A stretch of DNA of 64,000 bases from Nocardioides oceani. Lineage in GTDB: Bacteria; Actinomycetota; Actinomycetes; Propionibacteriales; Nocardioidaceae. The notes beneath the pieces were generated by a model. That model made no database searches. It was not told where the DNA came from and saw nothing but the letters and a program-made list of their open reading frames with translations. The stretch is from positions 186,001 through 250,000 of the forward strand of contig NZ_JAUHJQ010000002.1 of the NCBI RefSeq assembly GCF_030412965.1, written 5' to 3'. Position 1 is the stretch's first letter; each line of letters opens with the position of its first letter. Below, piece after piece: positions 41,801 through 49,651 of this stretch. The translations under genes were made by a program, and so were the position numbers.

Positions 41801-42751
41801 GCCGACGACACGCTCATCGGCGGCTACGAGCTCGGCGGCGGCTGGTTGCGGGTCGAGCGGGTCAAGATCGGCAAGCGCGCCTTCGTCGGCAACTCCGGCA
41901 TGGCGGCGCCGGGCCGCAAGGTGCCCAAGGCGTCGCTGGTCGCCGTGCTCTCGGCCGCCCCGCGGCGCGCCCGCGCGCGGTCCGGCGGGTCCTGGCTCGG
42001 CAGCCCGCCGGCGCCGCTGCGCCGGGTCGCCCAGGACACCGACGGCGGCCGCACCTACGACCCGCCGACGCGGCTGCTCGTGGCGCGGGCCCTGGTCGAG
42101 CTGTGCCGCCTGGTCCCCGTCGTGCTCGCCGTCGCGCTGACCCTGGTGGTCGCGGTGGTGCTGGTCGCGCTGCTGGACCGGTGGGGCACCCTCGTGGCGG
42201 TGCTGCTCGCCGGCCCGCTGCTCGCGCTCGGCGGCCTGGTCGCCGCCGCGGTCACGACCGCCGCGAAGTGGCTGCTCGTCGGCCGGGCCCGGCCCGGCGC
42301 CCACCCGCTGTGGAGCTGGTTCGTGTGGCGCAACGAGCTGGCCGACACCTTCGTCGAGGTGCTCGCGGCGCCGTGGTTCGCCCGCGCCGCGGTCGGCACC
42401 CCGCTGCTGACCGCGTGGTTCCGCACGATGGGCGCCCGGATCGGCCGGGGCGTGTGGTGCGAGACCTACTGGCTGCCCGAGGCCGACCTGGTCGACCTGC
42501 GCGACGGCGCCACCGTCAACGCGGGCAGCGTGGTGCAGACCCACCTGTTCCACGACCGGATGCTCAGCACCGACACCGTGACCCTCCTGCGGGGCGCGAC
42601 GCTGGGCCCGAACAGCGTCATCCTCCCCGCGGCGACCCTGGGCCGCCACGCTACGGTCGGCCCCGTGTCGTTGGTGATGAGGGGCGAGTCCGTGCCGGAC
42701 AAGACCACCTGGATCGGCAACCCCATCGGCCCGTGGACGGCGGAGCGGTGA
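38885..42751 (+). CDS. Pls/PosA-type NRPS-like poly-amino-acid synthetase
   Basis: A 1288-residue membrane synthetase. Residues 10-500 are an adenylation domain (FTSGSTGTPKGVAVSH, YGPTEATVV, YRSGDL, GRADDQVKLGGRRIE, the RTSGKVDRDAL lysine). Residues 515-580 are a carrier domain (DDFFDLGGGSLTAAQM, phosphopantetheine Ser). Then come about six membrane helices alternating with three soluble modules with hexapeptide-like repeats. Order and length match Streptomyces Pls (epsilon-poly-lysine synthetase, about 1,320 residues). It probably joins one amino acid into a polymer. The GTG start is chosen without a clear ribosome site. Confidence 0.85.
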   Translation: MPTDPTLPLRRGAEAPTPRTLVDVFRATVAQAADDPAVDTGNEVLTYAELEESADALAARLAELGVGPGDTVGVRISSGTTDLYVGILGVLLAGAAYVPVDADDPDERARLVFGEADVAAVVGNGLAVVARRPLDAQVPRPVEEPGLGDDAWVIFTSGSTGTPKGVAVSHRSAAAFVDAESTLFLQDAPLGVGDRVMAGLSVAFDASCEEMWLAWRYGACLVPAPRALVRSGVDVGPWLVANGVTVVSTVPTLVALWPAEALAQVRLLIMGGEACPPELAARLVAPGREVWNTYGPTEATVVACGAELTGEGPVRIGLPLAGWDLAVVDADGHHVAPGETGELIIGGVGLARYLDPAKDAEKYAPMPTLGWDRAYRSGDLVVFDPEGLLFGGRADDQVKLGGRRIELGEVDSALLGLPGVSGAAAAVRRTSAGNQLLVGYVAVDATFDQAAALDRLRRALPAALVPRLAVVDTLPTRTSGKVDRDALPWPLPAAAEAPTAGLTATESWVAGLWVEVLGAGATGRTDDFFDLGGGSLTAAQMVSRLRVRHPEVAVGDIYERPTLGELAAYLDGLAAPGATSDRTVPAVPLKTQAGQVVATVALRMLASPRWVTWAAIGCHAAALLGVDGLPRPAWPLVLLGWLVFLSPPGRMLLAAGTARLVLAGVGPGDHPRGGKVHLRLWLAERAADELGATGLAGAPAMTWYARLLGAEVGRDVDLHSLPPVTGLLRLGKGCSVEPEVDLRGWWVDGDVVHLGPVSVGARAKVGARSMLCPGAEVGRDAEVAPGSAVLGRVPDGEFWSGAPATRVSEAARGPWSGRPATSRAWVAAYALVAALLALLPVAAVAAGGAVLLALGPTAYDGARDALTGLLPWLPLATLVGLLVLAALVWVVVRLAALGVRPGVHPVRSGPALAVWTTMRVLDEARTWLFPLYSSLLTPVWLRALGARVGRRVEASTVLLVPSLTQVNDQAFLADDTLIGGYELGGGWLRVERVKIGKRAFVGNSGMAAPGRKVPKASLVAVLSAAPRRARARSGGSWLGSPPAPLRRVAQDTDGGRTYDPPTRLLVARALVELCRLVPVVLAVALTLVVAVVLVALLDRWGTLVAVLLAGPLLALGGLVAAAVTTAAKWLLVGRARPGAHPLWSWFVWRNELADTFVEVLAAPWFARAAVGTPLLTAWFRTMGARIGRGVWCETYWLPEADLVDLRDGATVNAGSVVQTHLFHDRMLSTDTVTLLRGATLGPNSVILPAATLGRHATVGPVSLVMRGESVPDKTTWIGNPIGPWTAER

Positions 42752-44109
42752 AGCTGCCCGGACAGCAGGGCCTGCCCACCGCCGACGACTACCTCCCGGG
42801 GCACGGCGACCCCGCCTGGAGCGCCCGCCACTACGACCTCGAGCTCGACTACGACCTCGAGCCCAACCGGCTCCGCGGCCGTGCCACCATCGACGCCGTC
42901 GCGGTGGCCGAGGACCTCGACCGGGTGGTCCTCGACCTCGCCGGGCTGGAGGCCGACAAGGTCACCGTCGACGGCCGCAGCCCGAAGCGGTGGACCACCC
43001 GCGGCAGCCGGCTGGTGGTCTCGCTGGCCGCGCCGCTCGCGGCCGGGACCGGCTTCCGGCTCGTCGTGAAGTACGCCGGCACGCCGCGGCCGCTCGTCGA
43101 CGACGTCCACGGCGACGCCGGCTGGGAGGAGCTGGAGGACGGCGTGATCGTCGCGGGCCAGCCGCACGGCGCCCCCACGTGGTTCCCCTGCAACGACCGG
43201 CCCGACGACAAGGCGACGTACCGCATCACGGTGACGACCGAGCCCGGGTACGTCGTGGTCGCGAACGGCGAGCGCACCGAGCGGGTGCGGCAGGGCAGCA
43301 GCCTGCGGTGGGTGCACGAGCAGCGCGAGCCGATGGCGACGTACCTCGCCACCGTCCAGGTCGGGCGGTACGACGTCCACGAGCTCGACGGCGCCCGGGT
43401 GCCGGTCCGCGCCGCGGTGCCGGAGGGCACCGACGTCGCCGACGAGGCGTTCACCGCGGGGTTCGGCCGGCAGGCGGAGATGGTCGCGGTCTTCGAGGAG
43501 CTGTTCGGCCCCTACCCGTTCGCGGCGTACACCTCCGTGGTCACCGCCGACGACCTGGAGATCCCGCTCGAGGCGCAGGGGCTCTCCACCTTCGGCGCCA
43601 ACTTCCTCGACCCCGACTGGCGCTCGGTGCGGCTGGTCGCCCACGAGCTCGCGCACCAGTGGTTCGGCAACGCGGTGACGCTCGCGCGCTGGCGCGACAT
43701 CTGGCTGCACGAGGGGTTCGCCTGCTACGCCGAGTGGCTGTGGTCCGAGCGCTCCGGCGGCGACCCCGCCGACGTGCACGCCCGGTCCCACCACGAGCGC
43801 CTCGCCGGCCTGGACCAGGACCTCGTGCTCGCCGACCCGGGTCCGGGGACGATGTTCGACGACCGGGTCTACAAGCGCGGCGCGCTCACGCTGCACGCCC
43901 TGCGGCTGACCGTGGGCGACGAGGCGTTCTTCGCGCTGCTCCGCACCTGGTGCGAGCGGCACCGCGGCGGGTCGGTCACCACCACCGAGCTGGTCGCGCT
44001 GGCCGGCGAGGTCACCGGGCAGGACCTGGGCGGCCTGTTCCGGGCGTGGCTCGACGAACCGGCGCTGCCCGACCTCCCGGCGCTGCCGGACCGGCCAGGC
44101 GCCAGCTGA
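42748..44109 (+). CDS. M1 family metallopeptidase
   Basis: A 453-residue zinc aminopeptidase of the M1 family. The beta-sheet domain (HYDLELDYDLEPNRLRG) is followed by the catalytic domain with HELAHQWFGN and the third ligand Glu in WLHEGFACYAEWLW. The usual GAMEN-like loop is replaced by EAQGLSTFG. The C-terminal helical domain is short. No signal peptide. GTGA overlap with the synthetase gene couples the two. It may cut the polymer product or protect the cell from it, which is inferred from position. Confidence 0.85.
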   Translation: MKLPGQQGLPTADDYLPGHGDPAWSARHYDLELDYDLEPNRLRGRATIDAVAVAEDLDRVVLDLAGLEADKVTVDGRSPKRWTTRGSRLVVSLAAPLAAGTGFRLVVKYAGTPRPLVDDVHGDAGWEELEDGVIVAGQPHGAPTWFPCNDRPDDKATYRITVTTEPGYVVVANGERTERVRQGSSLRWVHEQREPMATYLATVQVGRYDVHELDGARVPVRAAVPEGTDVADEAFTAGFGRQAEMVAVFEELFGPYPFAAYTSVVTADDLEIPLEAQGLSTFGANFLDPDWRSVRLVAHELAHQWFGNAVTLARWRDIWLHEGFACYAEWLWSERSGGDPADVHARSHHERLAGLDQDLVLADPGPGTMFDDRVYKRGALTLHALRLTVGDEAFFALLRTWCERHRGGSVTTTELVALAGEVTGQDLGGLFRAWLDEPALPDLPALPDRPGAS

Positions 44110-44542
44110 CGCCCCGGCCCGCGACCGTCCCGACGTAGCCGTCGGGCGCACCCAGGTCGTGGGTGGGCACGTCGTCCGGGAGGCCGTCGCGCGGGTCGTG
44201 GGCCAGGCCGGTGCCGGCGTGCTTGAGCAGCGCCTCGGCCCGCGTCCACGCCTCGCGGTCGCCGTACGTCCCGACCGGAGGGCCCTCGCGCTCGACGTCG
44301 ACGCCGACCGGGCCGTCGTGGCTCCAGGCCAGCGCGACCAGCCCGTCGGCGTACGCGAGGGAGACGTGGGGCAGCGGTCCGGCGCCGGTCAGCAGCGGCC
44401 GGCCGTGGTCGGCGCCGCCGCAGCGCGGGCAGAGCCGGACGACCCCCGTCGCGCCGGTGTGCTCGAGCAGGAGCCGCTCGGCCAGCGCGCGCAGGGCCTC
44501 CCGTCCCGACCCCACCGACCCGTCCGTCCCCTCCGTCCGCAC
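44012..44542 (-). CDS. 4'-phosphopantetheinyl transferase (Sfp-like)
   Basis: A 176-residue Sfp-type transferase. The metal site GPVGVDVE and the WTRAEALLKHAGTGL helix match the GxDxE and WxxKEAxxK motifs, with Ala/Glu/Lys order slightly altered. VSLAYADGLVALAWS is the strand before the metal site. It should load phosphopantetheine on the carrier domain of the adjacent synthetase. A TATCGT box seven bases before the GTG suggests a leaderless transcript. Its 3' end overlaps the peptidase gene by 98 bases on the opposite strand. Confidence 0.78.
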   Translation of the reverse strand: MRTEGTDGSVGSGREALRALAERLLLEHTGATGVVRLCPRCGGADHGRPLLTGAGPLPHVSLAYADGLVALAWSHDGPVGVDVEREGPPVGTYGDREAWTRAEALLKHAGTGLAHDPRDGLPDDVPTHDLGAPDGYVGTVAGRGVSWRLAGPAAPGGRAAPVRRATPGTGRPGPAR

Positions 44543-44549
44543 GGCGCCG

Positions 44550-44555
44550 ACGATA
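44550..44555 (-). promoter_or_regulatory. -10 box of the PPTase gene
   Basis: TATCGT on the minus strand, seven bases before the GTG; copy B of the direct repeat starts 13 bases further upstream. Confidence 0.5.
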
Positions 44556-44567
44556 GGCCGCTCGCCG

Positions 44568-44698
44568 CGGCTCGACGGGCACCAGGCCCGCGACCACGGG
44601 CTCGGGCGGGACCGCCGCCGGGGTAGTCACGGACGCAAACGTCCTTCACGGGGATGGTCACGGACGAAAACGTCCGTGACTACCCAGCCAGGCGCTCG
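44568..44698 (+). repeat. Direct repeat copy B (gntR 3' end remnant plus hairpin)
   Basis: Second copy of the 131-bp unit. It holds a non-coding remnant of the gntR 3' end (CTCGACGGGCACCAGGCCCG) and the same hairpin with arms at 44620-44635 and 44671-44686. With copy A it brackets the synthetase, peptidase and PPTase genes exactly. Confidence 0.85.
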
Positions 44699-44791
44699 GT
44701 GCAGGCCGGTCCCCGCGGCCGGTCCGGCGGGTGTTCGCCGGCTGTGCGCCTGTGGTCCTCCCGCCGGTGGAGCGGCGGTGGCCGGCCGCGG

Positions 44792-46000
44792 TCAGGGTGG
44801 GGTGCCGTGAGCGGCAGCGTCGTCACGGTGACGGTCCTCGGTGCCGCCGTCGTCGTGTTCTGGGTCTGGGCCGTCCTCCGGCTCTGGCGCTGACGTCGGG
44901 CGCCGGCCGGCCCGCACCAGCGCCGCGGCCGAGCCCAGCACGAGGATCAGCGCGAGCAGTAGGTAGGAGCCGCCGGCCAGGTGCTCGACGGGGCCCCAGT
45001 CCAGTTCGCGGTCCTCGCGGTGCGGCGGCCACCAGAGCAGCCGGGTGGCGAAGACGGCCACGACGACCGGCGCGGTCCGGGGCAGGGCCAGCACGGCCAC
45101 GACCACCCACACCCAGTGGTGGCTCCACGAGACCGGCGACGCCAGGAGCATCGCCGCGCCGGCGAGCGCCAGGCCGAGGTCGCGGTGCCCGCGCCGGTAC
45201 CACGCGACGCCGCTCGCGAGGGCCGCGAGGGACGTCGCCCCGGCCACGACCAGCCACGACGCGGTGGACGGGTGCCCGTCGCCGAGGCGGGCCAGCAGCC
45301 CGTTGACGGACTGGTTGCTGACGAAGGCGACGCCGCCGACCCGGTCGGGGTCCCAGACCGCCGCGGTCCAGTACGCCTCGGCGTCGCGGGGGAGCACGGC
45401 CGCGCCGAGCAGGACCGTGCCGCCGAAGACCGCCAGCGCCCGCCCCGCCTGGCCCCCGCGGCCGACCAGGGCGAGGAGCACGACGAAGACCAGCGGCGTG
45501 AGCTTGAGGCCGGCGGCGACCCCGAGCAGCCACGGGCTGCGGGCCCGGTCCGGCTGCAGCACCGCCGCGGTGACGAGTCCCAGGAGCAGGAGGTTGACCT
45601 GCCCGAACGACAGGGTCTGCTCGACCGGCTCCAGCACGACGAGCCCCGCGAGGACCAGCCCGAGGGCCGTGGGTCCCGTCGTCGGGGCGAGCAGGCGGAC
45701 CGTCCAGCCCAGCGCGGCGACCGAGGCTCCCGCGAGCAGGCCGGCCGCCAGCGGCGAGGGGAGCACCGCGAGCGGCAGGAACAGCAGCGCCGCGAACGGC
45801 GGGTAGGTGAACGGCAGCCCGCTCGCCGGGTCGGTGCCGGCGTACACCTCCTCGCCGCGGACCACCTGCCCGGCGCCGAACCGGTAGACCGACAGGTCGA
45901 CGAACGCCGGCGCCGAGGTCGCCTCCACGGCCGCCGCGACGACGGCCGCGACCGCGGCGAGCCCCAGCACGACCGCCTGCCGGCGGTCCGGTCGCACCAC
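44792..46000 (-). CDS. GT87/DUF2029-type membrane mannosyltransferase
   Basis: A 402-residue polyprenol-dependent glycosyltransferase with about nine or ten hydrophobic helices. After helix 1 comes DLSVYRFGAGQVVRGEEVY, the acidic loop typical of GT-C enzymes, then LPFTYPPFAALLFLPL. WSHHWVW occurs in a late loop. The C-terminus is an acidic Asp/Glu/His-rich tail. The GTG start is 16 bases after the preceding gene's stop. Relatives add alpha-mannose to lipomannan or phosphatidylinositol mannosides outside the membrane. Confidence 0.78.
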   Translation of the reverse strand: MVRPDRRQAVVLGLAAVAAVVAAAVEATSAPAFVDLSVYRFGAGQVVRGEEVYAGTDPASGLPFTYPPFAALLFLPLAVLPSPLAAGLLAGASVAALGWTVRLLAPTTGPTALGLVLAGLVVLEPVEQTLSFGQVNLLLLGLVTAAVLQPDRARSPWLLGVAAGLKLTPLVFVVLLALVGRGGQAGRALAVFGGTVLLGAAVLPRDAEAYWTAAVWDPDRVGGVAFVSNQSVNGLLARLGDGHPSTASWLVVAGATSLAALASGVAWYRRGHRDLGLALAGAAMLLASPVSWSHHWVWVVVAVLALPRTAPVVVAVFATRLLWWPPHREDRELDWGPVEHLAGGSYLLLALILVLGSAAALVRAGRRPTSAPEPEDGPDPEHDDGGTEDRHRDDAAAHGTPP

Positions 46001-46016
46001 GTCCGCGGGCCCCGGG

Positions 46017-47225
46017 TCAGACCGCGGGGCGCAGGGCGTCGTACGCCGCGTGCTGCTCGACGAGGGCGGCGTAGGCCTCGACGCAGTGCCGCTCGGAGAG
46101 GCGGTGCCGCTGGCCGAGGATCCGCGCCCGGTGCCCCTCCCGGGCCTCGAGCGCGGCCTCCCACGCGAGCGCGACGTCGTCCGGCTCACGGCCCGTGACC
46201 AGCCGGGGGTCGCCGACCATCTCCGCGGCGTCGCCGACGTCGGTGGTGACCGGCACGGTGCCGCTGGCCATCGCCTCGAGCAGCGACAGCGGCGCCGCCT
46301 CGCCGTAGGCGCTGGTCAGCGCGACGAGGTCGGCGGCGTTGTAGAGGCGCGGCATGTCCGCCCGGATCCCGAGCAGGTGGACCCGCTCCTGCGCGCCGGA
46401 CCAGCCCCGCAGCGTCGTCGCGACGAGGTCCGCGAGCTCGCCGTTGCCCGGCGACATGCCGGCTCCGCAGAGCACGACGTGCGCATCGGGGCGCCGGCGC
46501 GCGAGGACGGCGGCGGCCCGCAGGAAGAGCGGGACGTCCTTCATCGGGTCGAAGCGGGCCGAGAGGAGGACGACGGGTGCGGCGTCCGGGACGCCGAGCT
46601 CGCGGCGTACGTCGCGGCGCTCGGCGGCCGAGGGGCGGTAGCGCCGCAGGTCCACGCCGTTGTGCACCACCGGCAGCCGGCTCAGCGCGATGCCGGTCGC
46701 CGCGTGGTAGGCCCGCTGGGTCGACCGCGCGCAGCAGACCGCCGACGTGACCACCCCGCGGTCGACGAGCTCGACGAGGTCGGCCACCGCGGACCCGTGG
46801 TGCTCGGGGTCGGACCGGTGCAGGGAGACGAGGACCGGGGTGCCGCCGGTGTCCACCCGCCGCAGCGCCGCGAGCGGCTGCTCCTTCAGCGACAGGACCA
46901 GGTCGGCGTCCGCGACGGCCCGCTCGAGACGGGCGAGGTGCGCCCGGCCCAGGGCGCCGGTCGACGACCGGTCGAGCGCGTCGACGGCGACGCCGGCGGC
47001 GGCCAGCCGCCGCCAGCTGCCGTCGCGGTCCGCGCGCTGGACGGTGCCCTCGCGGTCCGTGCTGCTCGCGAGGCCCAGCACGCTGTGCCGCTGGTCCGTC
47101 GCGGCGTGCAGGCCCGCCACCATCGAGGTGTGCTGGATCCGCGCACCCCCGGCGAAGAACCCCTCGTAGACCGACAGCACCCGCGTCCCGCTGTGGGGAC
47201 CGGACACCCTCGCCACCCTCGCCAT
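46017..47225 (-). CDS. Family 4 glycosyltransferase
   Basis: A 402-residue GT-B enzyme. N-terminal TRVLSVYEGFFAGGARIQHT, a mid-protein PVVHNGVDLRRYRP, VVLLSARFDPMKDVPLFL and the donor-site AYGEAAPLSLLEAMASGTVPVTTDVGDAAE (the EX7E motif) are typical of GT4. It is cytosolic and uses a nucleotide sugar. It is cotranscribed with the downstream GT87 gene, so both likely act on the same lipid-linked glycan. Confidence 0.82.
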   Translation of the reverse strand: MARVARVSGPHSGTRVLSVYEGFFAGGARIQHTSMVAGLHAATDQRHSVLGLASSTDREGTVQRADRDGSWRRLAAAGVAVDALDRSSTGALGRAHLARLERAVADADLVLSLKEQPLAALRRVDTGGTPVLVSLHRSDPEHHGSAVADLVELVDRGVVTSAVCCARSTQRAYHAATGIALSRLPVVHNGVDLRRYRPSAAERRDVRRELGVPDAAPVVLLSARFDPMKDVPLFLRAAAVLARRRPDAHVVLCGAGMSPGNGELADLVATTLRGWSGAQERVHLLGIRADMPRLYNAADLVALTSAYGEAAPLSLLEAMASGTVPVTTDVGDAAEMVGDPRLVTGREPDDVALAWEAALEAREGHRARILGQRHRLSERHCVEAYAALVEQHAAYDALRPAV

Positions 47226-47368
47226 GCACCACCCCTGTCGTCGGTGGCGCGAACCTAGGCGCCCCCGGGGTGGACGAGGGGCGTCCTGCGGTGAGCGGAG
47301 GATGAAGGGCCGGCGTCGGTCAGGTGACGCCGCCCGCGACCGGTCGTCAGCAGGTGCTCGGCGGATCC

Positions 47369-48082
47369 TCAGCGGGCGAAGCGGGCGAGCCGCTCGCCGT
47401 CGAGGACCGCGATCGAGCGGCGGCCCAGCTCGATCCAGCCACGGCCGGCGAAGCTCGCGAGGGCCTTGTTGACGGTCTCGCGGGCGGAGCCGACGAGCTG
47501 GGCCAGCTCCTCCTGGGTGAGCTGGTGCTCGATCATCACGACGCCGCGCTCGTCCTCGAGACCGAACTGGTCGGCCAGCTTGAGGACCAGCCGCGCGACG
47601 CGCGTGGGCACGTCGGCGAAGACCAGGTCCGCGATGACGTCGTTCGAGGCGCGCAGCCGGCGGCCGAGGTGGCGCAGCAGCAGCGGCGCGGCGGCCGGCT
47701 GGTCGGCCAGCCAGCGGTCGAAGCGGGCCTGGGACAGCTCCAGCACCACCGCGGGGGTGAGCGCGGTCGCGGTGGCGGTCCGGGCGCTGCCGTCGAGCAG
47801 GGACATCTCGCCGACCGTGTCACCGGGCCCCAGCACCGCCAGGATGCTCGGCCGGCCGCTCGCCGTCGTCCGGGTCAGCTTCAGGCTGCCCTCGCGCACC
47901 AGGTACAGGCTGCGCCCCGGCTCGCCCTGCTCGAAGAGCCGCGCCTGGCGGGGGACCTCGCGCACCTCGAACGCGGCGAGCACGTCGGCCAGGACCTCCT
48001 CGTCCAGGCCCAGCGCCGCACCCAGGCTCGGGTTCAGTGCCGCGGCGACCGCGGGGTGGACGCCTGCATGCCGTTCAGTCAC
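47369..48082 (-). CDS. Crp/Fnr-family regulator
   Basis: A 237-residue regulator. Residues about 20-140 are a cyclic-nucleotide-binding beta-roll (LFEQGEPGRSLYLVREGSLKL, GPGDTVGEMSLLDGSARTATATA). The HTH is LTQEELAQLVGSARETVNKALASF near residue 190. No N-terminal Cys cluster, so it is Crp-like rather than Fnr-like. Its start overlaps the preceding CbiX/2Fe-2S gene by 8 bases, which places it at the end of the riboswitch-controlled btu operon. Confidence 0.83.
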   Translation of the reverse strand: MTERHAGVHPAVAAALNPSLGAALGLDEEVLADVLAAFEVREVPRQARLFEQGEPGRSLYLVREGSLKLTRTTASGRPSILAVLGPGDTVGEMSLLDGSARTATATALTPAVVLELSQARFDRWLADQPAAAPLLLRHLGRRLRASNDVIADLVFADVPTRVARLVLKLADQFGLEDERGVVMIEHQLTQEELAQLVGSARETVNKALASFAGRGWIELGRRSIAVLDGERLARFAR

Positions 48083-48824
48083 GGGTCCATCGTCCCCTGT
48101 CGGTGGTCGCCGCGGGTGCCACTCGCCGAAGCCGGAGCCGTTCGACCGTGGTGCCCGTCACGAGGTGCTCGGCGACGACCGCGGCCGCGCCGGCGGGGTC
48201 GACGCCGCCGTACCAGACGTCGTCCGGGTGCACCGTGACCACGGGAGCCCGGTTGCACGGGAACTGGCAGCCGGTCTGGGTGAGCAGCACGTCGTCGTCG
48301 CCGAGGTCGTGCCGGGCCAGCTCCAGGACGAGCGCGGCGGCGGTCTCCTCGGCTCCCGCGGCGGTGCAGCGTGGCCCGCGGCAGACGAGGACCTGGTGGC
48401 GGTGGCGCGGCACGTCCCCCCACGCCGCGGAGCGCAGACCGGGGCCGGGGCCGGTGACCGGCCGGGCGCGCGCGACGAGGTCGTCCCAGGCGGTCTCGTC
48501 GGTGAGGTTGAGGTACGCCGGCGCGGTCAACAGCTCGGGGGCCCCGGCGCCGTACGTCGCCCACCAGTGCGCCGCGACCCGGCGCAGCCACGACACCCCG
48601 GGCCCGGCCGCCCCGCCGACGCCACCGCCGACGCCACCGCCGACCCCGACGAGCACGACCCGGGTGGCGCCGTCGTCGGCGAGCCGGGTGAGCACGGTGC
48701 CCAGGCCGGGGGAGCCGAGCTGGAGGAAGGCGAGGTCGGCGCCGACGCGACGCGCGAGGGCGAGGAGCTCCCCGCGGCGCGCGGGGTCCGCGGGGGTCGT
48801 GCCGACGAGGACGTGCGCGGTCAC
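48075..48824 (-). CDS. Degenerate CbiX / 2Fe-2S ferredoxin fusion
   Basis: A 249-residue protein. Residues 1-130 resemble a CbiX/sirohydrochlorin-chelatase domain, but the active-site HGSRD-like motif reads VGTTPADP, and a Gly/Val run (GVGGGVGGGVGG) replaces a loop. Residues 140-230 are a thioredoxin-like 2Fe-2S domain with CRGPRC and TGCQFPC cysteines. It may move electrons or metal in cobalamin metabolism, perhaps for cobalt reduction. GTGA overlap with btuD. Confidence 0.7.
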   Translation of the reverse strand: MTAHVLVGTTPADPARRGELLALARRVGADLAFLQLGSPGLGTVLTRLADDGATRVVLVGVGGGVGGGVGGAAGPGVSWLRRVAAHWWATYGAGAPELLTAPAYLNLTDETAWDDLVARARPVTGPGPGLRSAAWGDVPRHRHQVLVCRGPRCTAAGAEETAAALVLELARHDLGDDDVLLTQTGCQFPCNRAPVVTVHPDDVWYGGVDPAGAAAVVAEHLVTGTTVERLRLRRVAPAATTDRGRWTRD

Positions 48825-49651
48825 GGCGCCTCCACGGGGCCGTCCCACACCAGGTGCGGGCGGGACAGGCGGGGGTGCGGTGCGAGCGACGCCTCGACGC
48901 CGTACACCTCGCCCAGCAGCGGGGTGGTGAGCGCCGCCCCGACCGGGCCGTGGCCGCGCACCCGGCCGCCGTCGAGCACCACCACGTCGTCGCAGAAGGC
49001 GGCGGCCAGCTCCAGGTCGTGCAGGGCGGCGACGGCGGTGAGGCCGAGCTCGCGGACCAGGGAGAGGAACCGCAGCTGCTGGCCCAGGTCGAGGTGGTTG
49101 GTGGGCTCGTCGAGCAGGAGCACCTCCGGCTCCTGGGCGAGCGTGCGGGCCAGGTGCGCGCGCTGGCGCTCCCCGCCCGAGAGGGTGCCCCACGTGCGCT
49201 CCGCGAGGTCCGAGAGCCCCACCATGCCGAGGACCTCCTCGACCACGGCGTCGCCGCGCGGGTCGTGCCGCGCGCCACCCAGCCGGCCGCGGTGCGGGAG
49301 CCGGCCGAGGGCGACGACCTCGCGGACGGTCAGGTCGACGGTGGTGGCGGCGTGCTGCTCCACCAGCGCGACGGTGCGGGCGCGCCGGCGGTCGCCGAGC
49401 CCGCGGAGGTCGGTGCTCCCGACCCGGACGGCGCCCGCGTCGGGGCGCCGCAGTCCGGCCAGCACGTGGAGCAGGGTGGTCTTGCCCGAGCCGTTGGGGC
49501 CGAGCAGCCCGGTCACCCGGCCGCCCGCGGCCCGCACGCCCACGCCGTCGAGGACGGTGCGGTCGCCGAGGCGGACCGTGACGCCCTCGGCGGTGAGGTC
49601 GGGCAGGTCGTCGTGCGCGCCGCGGTGGACGCAGTGCTCGCGGTGGCTCAT
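48821..49651 (-). CDS. btuD: Corrinoid ABC transporter ATP-binding protein
   Basis: A 276-residue FecE/BtuD-type ATPase. Walker A LLGPNGSGKTTL, Q-loop VEQHAATTVDLTVREVV, signature LSGGERQRAHLARTLAQ, Walker B EVLLLDEPTNHLD and the switch His in ALHDLELA are intact. The N-terminus has a short extension with HCVHRG. ATGA overlap with the permease gene. The cobalamin riboswitch upstream gives the substrate. Confidence 0.88.
   Translation of the reverse strand: MSHREHCVHRGAHDDLPDLTAEGVTVRLGDRTVLDGVGVRAAGGRVTGLLGPNGSGKTTLLHVLAGLRRPDAGAVRVGSTDLRGLGDRRRARTVALVEQHAATTVDLTVREVVALGRLPHRGRLGGARHDPRGDAVVEEVLGMVGLSDLAERTWGTLSGGERQRAHLARTLAQEPEVLLLDEPTNHLDLGQQLRFLSLVRELGLTAVAALHDLELAAAFCDDVVVLDGGRVRGHGPVGAALTTPLLGEVYGVEASLAPHPRLSRPHLVWDGPVEAP

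Noticed and set aside
38648..42649. A 1333-codon minus-strand frame across the synthetase
   Set aside because: Mirror of the real synthetase frame, with low-complexity composition and no recognisable motif.
38588..44698. Insertion sequence or composite transposon
   Set aside because: The flanking repeats are direct, non-coding and without terminal inverted repeats, and no transposase gene lies between them.
44807..44893. A 28-residue hydrophobic peptide with GTG start
   Set aside because: It lies antisense to the acidic tail of the GT87 gene and has no ribosome site or known relative. Possible but not supported.
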